A stretch of DNA of 64,000 nt, from the NCBI RefSeq assembly GCF_001886815.1, contig NZ_CP018099.1, positions 1,920,501-1,984,500 on the forward strand. Direction: 5' to 3'. Below the pieces are notes generated by a model, which worked only from the letters and a program-made list of their open reading frames with translations, had not been told where the DNA came from and ran no database searches. The position numbers and the translations under genes were made by a program. Origin of the DNA: Caldithrix abyssi DSM 13497 (lineage in GTDB: Bacteria > Calditrichota > Calditrichia > Calditrichales > Calditrichaceae). Of the stretch, positions 45,167-54,101 are shown in pieces; within the stretch, counting starts at the first letter, position 1; each line of letters starts with the position of its first letter.

Positions 45167-47251
45167 ATGGGCACGGAAATAAAAACCATCAAGTATCCCA
45201 AATTTCTGCGCAGAATATACAAACAATTTCTGGTCTATTTTAATCGACTTAAATTAACCGAGCACAGTTTTGTTCTGATTGTCGCGGTAATTATCGGCCT
45301 GCTAGGTGGTTATGGCGCGGTTCTAATTCAGTTGACCATTCGCTGGTTTCAGCATCTTTTCTGGGGAGGAACATTTAATCTGCAAACCATAGCGGCCATT
45401 GACTGGTACTGGCGGGTCATCATTCCGGCCCTGGGCGGTGTGATCGTTGGTTTTATTATCCAGTATTATTCGCGCGAGGCAAAGGGCCATGGCGTGCCGG
45501 AGGTGATGGAAGCCATCGCCTTGCGCAATGGCATCATTCGACCACGGGTGGTTATTGCCAAGTTATTTTCGTCGGCGCTTTACATTGCTTCTGGCGGCTC
45601 TGTAGGTCGTGAAGGACCGGTCATTCAAATCGGGTCCGCCGTCGGTTCCACAGTGGGGCAATTTTTTAAGGTTAATCCGAAAAGAATGCGCGTGTTTGTG
45701 GCCTGCGGCGCCGCATCCGGTATTGCTGCTGCCTTTAATGCGCCGGTTGCCGGTGCGCTATTTGCTGTAGAAATTATTCTAGGGGATTTTGCCGTTCCGC
45801 AATTCAGCCCCATTGTAATCGCTTCTGTAGCGGCTACCATCGTTTCACGGCATTACCTGGGAAATTACCCGGCCTTCGATGTACCGGAGTATCATCTGGT
45901 TTCTCCTCTGGAATTGATTAATTACGTGGTGCTTGGCTTTCTGGCCGGATTAACGGCGGTGCTTTTTATCAAGACGCTCTATTATTCGGAAGACCTTTTT
46001 GACAATCTGAAAATGCCGGAATACGTTAAAGGCGCCATCGGCGGTGTTATTATCGGTACGATCGGCCTTTTGTTCCCTTACATTTACGGCGTTGGCTACG
46101 ACACCATGGACCTGGCGCTGGAAGGGAAGATGTTATGGCAGATTGCCGGCGCGCTGGTCTTCATTAAAATACTGGCCACGTCAATCAGTCTGGGTTCTGG
46201 CGGCTCGGGCGGTATCTTTGCCCCCTCGTTATTCATGGGCGCCATGTTGGGCGTTTTTTTTGGGCATATGGTTAATATGTTCTTTCCGGTATGGACTTCG
46301 GAACCGGGAGCTTATGCCCTGGTGGCCATGGGCGGAGTCGTTGGCGCGGCCACACACGGCCCCATTGCCGCCATTTTAATCATTTTTGAAATGACCAACG
46401 ATTACAAGATCATTTTGCCCTTAATGATTACCACGATCATTGCCACCTTATTGGCCATGCGCTTGCAAAATGAATCGATTTACACTTTGAAGCTGGTGCG
46501 CCGGGGAATCAATATCTTTGGCGGACGTGAAATTAATGTGTTGAAATCCTTAAAGGTGGAAGACGTTGTCAATCCGACCATCGATCTGGTGTCGGTCAGA
46601 ACGCCGTTCGAAAAACTGATTCCGGTTATCGCCAATTCCAGTCACAATCAAATTTACGTGGTGGATGACGCAGAAAAATTGATCGGCTATATTTCCATGC
46701 AAGAAATCCGGCAAACCATGGTGGAACTGGATACCTTAAAACACCTATTAATCGCCGGAGATATTGCCAATCCCGACATTCCCGTTGTGCGCTGCGATGA
46801 AACGCTGGACAAAGTGATGAAACTTTTTGGCCGCGTCGGCTTAGAAGAGCTTCCGGTGGTGTCGGTCAACGGTAACGAACAAATTATGGGCACCATCAGC
46901 CAGCGCGAGGTGATCGACGCTTACAACCAGCAGATCTTTTTACGAGATATGGCCGGAGAGAGCGAACGCAGCATTCGGGCGATTTCGCGCCAAAAACGGG
47001 TGCATGTGGTGGGCCAGCACTATTTTGAAGAGGTTGAAGTGCCCATGGAGCTGGTGGGCAAAACCTTTCGCGAAGCGGCCATTCGCAATCGGTTTGATGT
47101 GGAAGTATTAATGGTTAAACGCAAAGAAATAAAAAACGGGCATCCGCACACTTATTATTTCCAGCCCAATGCCGATACTCGTTTACAGCTTAAAGACGAA
47201 CTGCTCATTTTTGGCAGCCAGAAGGCCATTGAGCGTTTTGGAAAAGCATGA
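45167..47251 (+). CDS. ClC chloride channel/transporter with CBS and TrkA-C domains
   Basis: A 694-residue inner-membrane protein. The ClC domain (about 30-445) has about 10-12 helices. The gating loop is GGSVGREGPVIQIGSAVG with the conserved Glu of GREGP, and the other signature is SLGSGGSGGIFAPSLFMG. A CBS pair follows (about 470-590), with DDAEKLIGYISMQEI and VNGNEQIMGTISQREV. The C-terminal 75 residues resemble a TrkA-C ligand domain (LVGKTFREAAIRNRFDVEVL, DELLIFGSQKAIERF). Chloride transport or H+/Cl- exchange is expected; CBS domains may sense nucleotides. It is 9 bp after panD and 24 bp before the acyl-CoA dehydrogenase gene. Confidence 0.95.
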   Translation: MGTEIKTIKYPKFLRRIYKQFLVYFNRLKLTEHSFVLIVAVIIGLLGGYGAVLIQLTIRWFQHLFWGGTFNLQTIAAIDWYWRVIIPALGGVIVGFIIQYYSREAKGHGVPEVMEAIALRNGIIRPRVVIAKLFSSALYIASGGSVGREGPVIQIGSAVGSTVGQFFKVNPKRMRVFVACGAASGIAAAFNAPVAGALFAVEIILGDFAVPQFSPIVIASVAATIVSRHYLGNYPAFDVPEYHLVSPLELINYVVLGFLAGLTAVLFIKTLYYSEDLFDNLKMPEYVKGAIGGVIIGTIGLLFPYIYGVGYDTMDLALEGKMLWQIAGALVFIKILATSISLGSGGSGGIFAPSLFMGAMLGVFFGHMVNMFFPVWTSEPGAYALVAMGGVVGAATHGPIAAILIIFEMTNDYKIILPLMITTIIATLLAMRLQNESIYTLKLVRRGINIFGGREINVLKSLKVEDVVNPTIDLVSVRTPFEKLIPVIANSSHNQIYVVDDAEKLIGYISMQEIRQTMVELDTLKHLLIAGDIANPDIPVVRCDETLDKVMKLFGRVGLEELPVVSVNGNEQIMGTISQREVIDAYNQQIFLRDMAGESERSIRAISRQKRVHVVGQHYFEEVEVPMELVGKTFREAAIRNRFDVEVLMVKRKEIKNGHPHTYYFQPNADTRLQLKDELLIFGSQKAIERFGKA

Positions 47252-47275
47252 TTAATTATTAAGGAGTAGCACAAA

Positions 47276-48427
47276 ATGATTCAATTTAGCGAAGAACACC
47301 AGATGGTGCGCAAAATGATCCAGGATTTTGCCCGCAAAGAAGTAGCCCCAAAAGCCATAGAAATTGATGAAAACGAGACTTTTCCGCATGAAACGTTTAA
47401 GAAGATGGCTGAACTAAATTTAATGGGATTAATCTTTGAAGAAAAATATGGCGGCGCCGGCATGGACTACATCTCTTACATTATTATTCTGGAAGAGCTG
47501 GCGCGCGTTTGCGCTTCCACAGCGCTTTCGTATTCGGCTCATGTTTCTCTGGCCGCCAATCCTATCGCTACCTACGGCACAGAGGCGCAAAAGGAAAAAT
47601 ATTTAAAACCGCTGGCCGCAGGAGAAAAGATCGGCTCTTTTTGTTTAAGCGAACCCAATGCGGGCAGCGATGCGGCGCACATTCAAACCACTGCCGCTAA
47701 AGACGGCGATTATTTTATTTTGAATGGCTCAAAAGCCTGGATTACCAATGCGGAGGTGGCGGATATTTTCATTGTGGCCGCAGTTACCGATAAAGAAAAA
47801 GGCGCGCATGGTATTTCCAATTTTATCGTTGAACGCGGAACGCCGGGATTTGAGATCGGCAAAAAAGAGAAAAAATGTGGAATGCGTGGTTCGCCCACCA
47901 GCGTTTTACATTTTAACGAGTGTAAAATACCGGCAGAAAATTTACTGGGCAAATTAAACAAAGGCTATCCACAGTTTCTTGAAACCCTGGATGGCGGTCG
48001 TGTGGGTATTGCCGCCCAATCGTTGGGCATCGCCAAAGAAGCGTTTAAGCGATCTATGATCTACGCTCAGGAACGTAAAGCCTTCGGACGAGCCATCGGC
48101 GATTTTCAGGCCATTCAATTTAAGCTGGCGGATATGGCTACAAAAATTTACGCCGCTGAAAATATGATCTACCATGCCGCCTGGCTCAAGCAGAACGGAA
48201 AACCCTACAAAAAAGAAGCGGGAATGGCCAAATTGTTCGCATCCGAAGCCGCTACCGAAATTGCCAATCAGGCCATTCAAATCCATGGTGGATATGGCTA
48301 CATTCGCGAATTTGAGGTCGAGCGTTTCTGGCGCGATGCAAAATTGCTTGAAATTGGCGAAGGAACTTCCGAAATTCAACGTCTGGTGATTTATCGGCAG
48401 TGGAAAGACGATATTTCTAAAATTTGA
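47276..48427 (+). CDS. Acyl-CoA dehydrogenase
   Basis: Flavoenzyme of beta-oxidation or branched-chain acyl-CoA oxidation, 383 residues. FAD/substrate regions include FCLSEPNAGSDAAHIQTTA, SKAWITNAEVADIFIV and RKAFGRAIGDFQAIQFKLAD. IQIHGGYGYIREFEVERFWR and LEIGEGTSEIQRLVI near the C-terminus include the catalytic-base Glu of GEGTSEIQ. Its electron acceptor ETF is not nearby. AAGGAG is before the ATG. Next gene pgpH-like is 7 bp downstream. The placement among pantothenate and membrane genes is not functionally explained; short-chain substrates are typical of this subgroup. Confidence 0.94.
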   Translation: MIQFSEEHQMVRKMIQDFARKEVAPKAIEIDENETFPHETFKKMAELNLMGLIFEEKYGGAGMDYISYIIILEELARVCASTALSYSAHVSLAANPIATYGTEAQKEKYLKPLAAGEKIGSFCLSEPNAGSDAAHIQTTAAKDGDYFILNGSKAWITNAEVADIFIVAAVTDKEKGAHGISNFIVERGTPGFEIGKKEKKCGMRGSPTSVLHFNECKIPAENLLGKLNKGYPQFLETLDGGRVGIAAQSLGIAKEAFKRSMIYAQERKAFGRAIGDFQAIQFKLADMATKIYAAENMIYHAAWLKQNGKPYKKEAGMAKLFASEAATEIANQAIQIHGGYGYIREFEVERFWRDAKLLEIGEGTSEIQRLVIYRQWKDDISKI

Positions 48428-48434
48428 GTAAACA

Positions 48435-50723
48435 ATGGAAAACGAAACAAAATTTTTCGAAAAAATAAAAGAGATTAAAATCGGGCAACGCTCACTTTAC
48501 GATATTCTGATTAAGTTGTTGCTGGCGCTGGTAATTTTAATATTGGTGCCGTTGATGTTTAATCCCCAGCGTCCCCTTAAATTCAGCGATATGAAGGTGG
48601 GGAGCATTTCCAATCGTAAAATTGTGGCGCCCTTCGACTTTTTTGTCCTTAAGACCGAAAAGGAGTTAAAGGCTGAGCAGGATTCGGTATTAAAGGGCGT
48701 CCCCTATTATTTTGTGTACGACGATTCGCTTACCCTTCAGAATAAAAGGCTGCTGCGCAATCTTCTGCCATTTCTGGTTAATGCCATCCCTCAATATGAA
48801 AAGATGGACAATAAAGAAGAATATCTGAAAAATTTGAGCGAAGAACTGAACCTGGTGTTTGACGTCAAAATTTCTCCCTCCAATCTGGCCGTGGCGTTTG
48901 ATATTTTAAAGGTAGAAGAAAATGTCAGGGCCATTAAAAAGGTATTGAATATCGCCGAAAAACTTATGGTTCAGGGGATTTTGAACAAAGAAACGACCAC
49001 CTTCACCCGGCCGCGGGTGGTGGTTATTAAAAACGGAGTGGAAGAGCCGCTGGATTTTGAAAGACGAATCGATTTTGCAAACTTTCAAAAAACCCTGGAA
49101 AATGAGTTTCTGAAACACTTTTCGGTCAACCATACGCTGGTTTTGGAATATCTTTTTGTGCGCAGCCTTAAGCCAAACCTGATATTTGAGCGGGAATTTA
49201 CCGAAAAGGCAAAAGAAGAAGCCCTGGCCAATATTTCGCGCACCAAAGATATGGTTTACGAGAACGAATTGATTGTGGATAAAAATATTCGAATCGATCC
49301 GGCAACCTATCAAAAGTTGTACTCGCTGGAAATGGCCATTGCCGAACGCAGTCAGCGAGAGGGACGCTGGGAAAGATTATGGTTTTCTGTTGGCCGTTAT
49401 ATGCTAATGGCAGCCATTCTGGCCATTTTTGCGCTTTATCTCTACTCCTTCCGACGGCGGATTTTCGAAAATAACAAAATGCTGTTGATGATTACCATTA
49501 TTTTGATGCTCAATTTTGTGCTTGCCGCTTTAATTACCCAGTCTTTAAACTGGAACAATTATTTAATTCCCACCACGATGGGTTCCATGCTGCTGGCCAT
49601 TTTAATCGATACCGGTCTGGGATTTGTGGGAACGGTGATCATTGCTCTTGTGCTGGGCGGTTTGCAGGGAGGCGGTTTTGATATTGTGTTGTTCAGCGTT
49701 GTCAGCGGAATGGTGGCCATTTACAGCGTCTATCGTATTCGCAATCGAAATCAAATTTTTAAAGCCATTGTCTTTATCTCCGGCGCATATTTCTGGATGA
49801 TCCTGGCCATCTCGCTTTATCGCTATTTGCCGTTTACAGAAACTCTGCAAAGTTTTGGCTATTATCTTTTGCCCAATGCGGTTTTTTCTGCGTTTTTTAC
49901 TTTTATGATTTTGGGCGTTTTCGAGAAGGCGTTTGATATTACCACGGACATTACGCTGCTTGAGCTCAGCGATCTGAATCATCCTCTGCTCAAAAAACTT
50001 TCGTTAGAGGCGCCGGGCACTTTTCACCATAGTATGGTTGTTGGCAATCTGGCCGAGGCGGCGGCCAAAGCCATCGGAGCCAATCCCCTGTTGGCCAGGG
50101 TGGGCAGTTACTATCACGATATCGGTAAAATGGAAAAACCGCAATATTTTGTGGAAAATCAGATGAACGCCGAAAATCGACACGATCAGTTGAATCCCAA
50201 TATGAGCGCTTTAATCCTGGCTTCCCATGTAAAAAACGGCATTGAGCTGGCTAAAAAGTACGGCATCCCAAAACGGATTCGCGATTTTATTCCGGAACAC
50301 CACGGAACCAATCTGATGAGCTTTTTTTACAATAAGGCGAAGGAGATGTACGGCGAAGATGAAGTAAATGAGAGCGATTACCGCTATCCCGGCCCCAGGC
50401 CCCGTTCCAAAGAAACGGCCATTGTAATGCTGGCCGATGCGGTGGAAGCGGCCACCAGAACACTGAGCAATCCGACGCCCAGTAAATTGCGAGCCTTTGT
50501 CGAAGAACTGGTGGACAGGCGATTTAAAGAAGGGGAGTTAGACGATTCCGATTTAACCTTTAAAGATTTAAAAAAGATCATTAACGCCTTTTTGCCGGTG
50601 CTCTATGGCGTTTTTCAACATCGCGTGGAATATCCGGAACAAAAAGAAAAAAAAGCGGCCGCTAAAAACAACAAACAAAAACAGGAAAAAGCGACGGTTA
50701 AAAATGGAAATTCAGATTCATAA
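48435..50723 (+). CDS. 7TM-HD phosphohydrolase (PgpH-like)
   Basis: A 762-residue membrane protein of the PgpH type. An N-terminal helix (about 20-40) is followed by the extracytoplasmic 7TMR-HDED domain (to about 310). Seven membrane helices span about 320-500, and a cytoplasmic HD phosphodiesterase domain follows. Its metal residues are in PGTFHHSMVVGNLAEAAA, VGSYYHDIGKMEKPQYF, LASHVKNGIELAKKYGI and IPEHHGTNLM. PgpH enzymes degrade c-di-AMP, so the same is expected here. A Lys-rich tail ends the protein and overlaps ybeY by 20 bp. The pgpH-ybeY-CNNM order is common in bacteria, which supports the call. Confidence 0.93.
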   Translation: MENETKFFEKIKEIKIGQRSLYDILIKLLLALVILILVPLMFNPQRPLKFSDMKVGSISNRKIVAPFDFFVLKTEKELKAEQDSVLKGVPYYFVYDDSLTLQNKRLLRNLLPFLVNAIPQYEKMDNKEEYLKNLSEELNLVFDVKISPSNLAVAFDILKVEENVRAIKKVLNIAEKLMVQGILNKETTTFTRPRVVVIKNGVEEPLDFERRIDFANFQKTLENEFLKHFSVNHTLVLEYLFVRSLKPNLIFEREFTEKAKEEALANISRTKDMVYENELIVDKNIRIDPATYQKLYSLEMAIAERSQREGRWERLWFSVGRYMLMAAILAIFALYLYSFRRRIFENNKMLLMITIILMLNFVLAALITQSLNWNNYLIPTTMGSMLLAILIDTGLGFVGTVIIALVLGGLQGGGFDIVLFSVVSGMVAIYSVYRIRNRNQIFKAIVFISGAYFWMILAISLYRYLPFTETLQSFGYYLLPNAVFSAFFTFMILGVFEKAFDITTDITLLELSDLNHPLLKKLSLEAPGTFHHSMVVGNLAEAAAKAIGANPLLARVGSYYHDIGKMEKPQYFVENQMNAENRHDQLNPNMSALILASHVKNGIELAKKYGIPKRIRDFIPEHHGTNLMSFFYNKAKEMYGEDEVNESDYRYPGPRPRSKETAIVMLADAVEAATRTLSNPTPSKLRAFVEELVDRRFKEGELDDSDLTFKDLKKIINAFLPVLYGVFQHRVEYPEQKEKKAAAKNNKQKQEKATVKNGNSDS

Positions 50724-51132
50724 TTTCCCGACAGAACTGCCCGGAAAGGCGCAAAACTGGGAAAAACTGACCGAACATATTTTGAAGGAAGTTGACTTAA
50801 ATACGAAATCATTAAACGTCGTGTTCGTTGACGATAACACCTTGCAGGCCATGCACCTGGAATATTTAAACGATCCGCAAAAAACGGATGTTATGACCTT
50901 CGATTTGAGCGATGGGGATGACCTGGAAGGCGAAATTTACATCAGCGCCGACAGAGCCCAGGAACAGGCCCGGGAGTATCAGGTATCGTTTGCAGAAGAA
51001 GTTTTGCGTTTGATTATTCACGGTATTTTGCATTTAAAAGGATACGACGACCTGAGAGCAGAAGATCAAAAATTAATGAAAGAGCAGGAAGATCGGCTGG
51101 TGCAAATATTTAAAGAAAGTTTGCCAGAATGA
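50704..51132 (+). CDS. ybeY: Endoribonuclease YbeY
   Basis: Single-strand-specific metallo-RNase for 16S rRNA 3'-end maturation and ribosome quality control. With the ATG at 50704 it has 142 residues. The zinc motif is HGILHLKGYDD: ligands His106 and His110, and Asp116 in place of the third His usual in Escherichia coli; Asp at this place is also seen in Bacteroidetes-type YbeY. Upstream motifs are NDPQKTDVMTFDLSD and GEIYISADRAQEQA. The ATG lies inside the end of the pgpH-like gene; an upstream in-frame start would add a basic, low-complexity extension coded by that gene, so it is rejected. Confidence 0.94.
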   Translation: MEIQIHNFPTELPGKAQNWEKLTEHILKEVDLNTKSLNVVFVDDNTLQAMHLEYLNDPQKTDVMTFDLSDGDDLEGEIYISADRAQEQAREYQVSFAEEVLRLIIHGILHLKGYDDLRAEDQKLMKEQEDRLVQIFKESLPE

Positions 51133-51253
51133 TTGGTGGGGCCATTAATTTTTTGAGAAAAACGCTATTTTAAATTTAAATGTTTTTTATTATATTAAAT
51201 GCATTAATTGGTATAGTTTATAAGTTCAAGTAACGGGGAGGTTAATTCCAGAT

Positions 51254-52549
51254 TTGGATCCTGCATCATTTCTCTATTTAATGATCTTTGTCATATTATT
51301 GGCGTTCGCTGCTTTTTTTTCGGCGGCCGAAACCGCGCTCTTTTCCCTGCCAAAATCTACGGTGGAAAAATATGCCCGCAGTAAACATGCGCTTACCAAA
51401 CAAGTGGCGGTTTTATTAAGAGAACCCAGACGCCTTTTAATCTCAATCCTTATTGGCAGTACGCTGGTTAATGTAGCCATCGCTTCTATTGCTACCTTAA
51501 TTACCAGTAAATTGATCATCCGCTATGACTTAAACGAAATAGGCGCATTATTGATAAACGTCGTGGTGGTAACCTTTATTATTCTCTTCTTTTGTGAATT
51601 GTTGCCAAAAATATTGGCCATTAAAAACGCCAAAACCCTCAGTAAAAATTTTGTATTACCGTTGACATTTTTCTACTATCTCTTTTATCCGGTTTCTTAT
51701 GTGCTGGATCTTCTGACGCAGCAAATCTCTTCTTCCTTTGGGGCAGAAAAAGATAAGTTTAATTTGAGTGAAAAAGAGTTGCGCACCCTGGTCGATGTGG
51801 GCGAGGAACGCGGCGCCTTGCTGAAAGAAGAAAAAGAAATGATCCACGGCATCTTTGAAATGAGCGGCACCGTGGCGCGCGAAATCATGGTTCCCCGCAC
51901 CGACATGGTTTGCCTGGAAAAACACGCCTCGCTAAACGAAGTTCTCAAAACATTTAAGGAACACATGCACAGCCGTATTCCCGTATATGACGATATCATC
52001 GATAATATTGTCGGCATTCTTTATGTTAAAGACTTACTGCCTTTTATCCGCAAAAGAAACGCTTCGGAATTTAAACTGGAGAAAATCGTGCGGCCGGCTT
52101 ATTACGTTCCTGAGACCAAGCGTATTAACGAACTGTTAAGGGAATTTCAGACGGAAAAAATCCACATGGCCATTGTGGTCGATGAATATGGGGGAACGGC
52201 CGGACTGGTAACCCTGGAAGATGTGATCGAAGAGATTGTGGGCGAAATTCAGGATGAGTATGACAAAGAGACGCCGCAAATCAAAAAAATAAATGAAACC
52301 ACCTTTCTGGTTAACGCCGGTAGCCTGATCGATGAAATTAACGAAGAACTGGACCTGGATTTGCCAACCGAAGAAGGCGTGGACACCCTGGCCGGCTTTT
52401 TGCTCGGACAGTTCGGTTCTGTGCCTAAAGTCAAAGATAAAATCGAGTACAACGGCTACGAATTTGTTATTGAAAAAGCAACCAAAAAACGCATCCAGCT
52501 GGTACGCATTATTCTAAAGAAAAACGACAAGATTACTAATCAAAAGTGA
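51254..52549 (+). CDS. CNNM/HlyC-CorC family membrane protein
   Basis: A 431-residue inner-membrane protein of the CorC/CNNM family, associated with magnesium or cobalt transport. An N-terminal DUF21 domain has three to four helices ([20 protein letters not shown]-like start, [16 protein letters not shown]). A CBS pair follows ([53 protein letters not shown]), then the C-terminal CorC_HlyC domain ([20 protein letters not shown]). The annotated start is TTG with GGGGAGG 12 bases upstream; an ATG 27 bases later is possible but would cut into the first helix. It follows ybeY by 121 bp. Confidence 0.92.
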   Translation: MDPASFLYLMIFVILLAFAAFFSAAETALFSLPKSTVEKYARSKHALTKQVAVLLREPRRLLISILIGSTLVNVAIASIATLITSKLIIRYDLNEIGALLINVVVVTFIILFFCELLPKILAIKNAKTLSKNFVLPLTFFYYLFYPVSYVLDLLTQQISSSFGAEKDKFNLSEKELRTLVDVGEERGALLKEEKEMIHGIFEMSGTVAREIMVPRTDMVCLEKHASLNEVLKTFKEHMHSRIPVYDDIIDNIVGILYVKDLLPFIRKRNASEFKLEKIVRPAYYVPETKRINELLREFQTEKIHMAIVVDEYGGTAGLVTLEDVIEEIVGEIQDEYDKETPQIKKINETTFLVNAGSLIDEINEELDLDLPTEEGVDTLAGFLLGQFGSVPKVKDKIEYNGYEFVIEKATKKRIQLVRIILKKNDKITNQK

Positions 52550-52562
52550 TGGATTGCCGTTC

Positions 52563-53969
52563 ATGCAACCTTCTAAAAATTTCCTGAAAAAACTTCCTTC
52601 AACTCATAAGTTGTTGAGCTCGCTGGAAGATGAATTTCCCGAGATTAAAGCCGATATTCTAAAAAAGTTGATAAATCAGCATCTGGAGCAGGCGCGGGAG
52701 AATCCCGCCCTGCTGAACCTGGCCGAAAAATCAAAAGATGAAATCGAAATTGCGCTGCGCAGTCGATTGTCCGACGCGCTACGGGCGCTGCAACGCGGCA
52801 CATTGCGAAAGGTGATCAATGCCACGGGCGTTGTGTTGCATACCGGCCTGGGAAGAGCGCCGATCGAACCGTCATGGATGGAGTCATTAAAAGAGATCAG
52901 CGCCTATTGCAACTTAGAACTGGATTTGGCCAGCGGCAAACGCGGTCAACGCAATGACCATCTGAGTTATTTGCTGCGCCTGTTAACCGGTGCCGAAGAC
53001 GGATTTGCCGTCAACAACAACGCCGCCGCCGTCATGTTAATGCTCAACACCCTGGGCTATCAAAAAGAGGTGATTATCTCCCGCGGGGAGATGATCGAAA
53101 TCGGCGGATCCTTCCGCTTGCCGGAGGTGATGAAGGCCAGCGGCTGCATTTTGCGCGAAATCGGCTCAACCAATAAAACCCATTTGCGCGACTACGAAGA
53201 AACCATCCATGAACAAAGCGGTGCGATTTTAATCTGTCATCCCAGTAATTACGAAGTACAGGGATTTACGCACAAACCAGCGCTGGAGGAGGTAGTCGCT
53301 CTGGCGCACGACCGCGGTTTGCCTGTTATTTATGATTTAGGCAGCGGTTCCATGCCAGAAACCTCGCACCTGGCTGGCGGCTACGAGCCGGAGGTTAATG
53401 CCATTGTTCGGGCGGGCGTGGATCTGATCTCCTTTTCCGGCGATAAGCTGTTAGGCGGCCCGCAGGCTGGCATTATTGTCGGGAAACGCGAATATGTTCA
53501 ACGCTGCGCTCAAAATCACCTGCTGCGGGCCCTCAGGCTGGATAAGTTCATGATCAAATTATTGCAGCAAACATTGCTGCAATATTTTTACAAAGACAGT
53601 TCACAAAGAATATTAGCGCACCAGGCATTGCAGGCCAGCGAACAGGAATTGAAAAAGCGCTGTGAAAATTTTTTAAACGCTCTGCAGCCGGAGTTCAGAA
53701 AATTCTTTCAAATCGAAACAACGCCCGGCCGTGTGGGCAGCGGCGCCTACCCTTTGTTGCACCTGCCGGGTGCGGCTTTAAGACTTCAATCAGAAAAAGT
53801 CAAAGCCAGCCGTTTTAGCAAGCTAATGCGCCTGCAAGAGCCGCCGGTCATTACTTACATTGAAGACGAACAGGTGGTTCTGGATTTGAGAACGGTCTTG
53901 CCGCAGGATGAGCCGATTTTAAAAGAAAAGGTGGAAAAAACGCTAAAAGAGCTTCTTGCGCGGGAATGA
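52563..53969 (+). CDS. selA: L-seryl-tRNA(Sec) selenium transferase
   Basis: Converts seryl-tRNA(Sec) to selenocysteinyl-tRNA(Sec), so selenoproteins are expected in this organism. The 468-residue fold-type I PLP enzyme has RKVINATGVVLHTGLGRAPI, NNNAAAVMLMLNTL, ICHPSNYEVQGFT, VIYDLGSGSM and LISFSGDKLLGGPQAGIIVG, in which Lys295 binds PLP with this start. The ATG at 52563 is preferred over an in-frame TTG nine bases earlier; neither has a strong RBS. Its last codons (LLARE-stop) lie inside a palindromic repeat that begins at about 53955. selB, selC and selD are not in the window, and no in-frame UGA gene was recognised here. Confidence 0.95.
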   Translation: MQPSKNFLKKLPSTHKLLSSLEDEFPEIKADILKKLINQHLEQARENPALLNLAEKSKDEIEIALRSRLSDALRALQRGTLRKVINATGVVLHTGLGRAPIEPSWMESLKEISAYCNLELDLASGKRGQRNDHLSYLLRLLTGAEDGFAVNNNAAAVMLMLNTLGYQKEVIISRGEMIEIGGSFRLPEVMKASGCILREIGSTNKTHLRDYEETIHEQSGAILICHPSNYEVQGFTHKPALEEVVALAHDRGLPVIYDLGSGSMPETSHLAGGYEPEVNAIVRAGVDLISFSGDKLLGGPQAGIIVGKREYVQRCAQNHLLRALRLDKFMIKLLQQTLLQYFYKDSSQRILAHQALQASEQELKKRCENFLNALQPEFRKFFQIETTPGRVGSGAYPLLHLPGAALRLQSEKVKASRFSKLMRLQEPPVITYIEDEQVVLDLRTVLPQDEPILKEKVEKTLKELLARE

Positions 53970-54095
53970 CTGTCCGGTGTCATTCCGGCCGAGCGCAGCG
54001 AGAGCCGGAATCCCCTGCATTTTGAAAGGGATTCCTGCTTGCGCGGGAATGACATGGAAGGGTGGAAGGGATTCCCGCTTGCGCGGGAATCCCTT
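53955..54095. repeat. Palindromic repeat block between selA and the symporter
   Basis: About 140 bp made of the same two modules as the array at 56091-56533. Module A is a hairpin ATTCCCGC-TTGC-GCGGGAAT. Module B is TCATTCCGGC...GCCGGAATC. The block fills the whole space between two convergent genes and covers the selA stop codon. It contains no gene. Confidence 0.9.
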
Positions 54096-54099
54096 TTGC
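54066..54099 (+). terminator. Repeat-derived hairpin with T-run, possible terminator for selA
   Basis: AAGGGATTCCCGC and GCGGGAATCCCTT form a perfect 13-bp stem with a TTGC loop, followed on the + strand by TT and GCC. It could end selA transcription and perhaps also that of the convergent symporter gene, though the T-tract is short. Structure is visible; function inferred. Confidence 0.5.
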
Positions 54100-54101
54100 C
54101 A

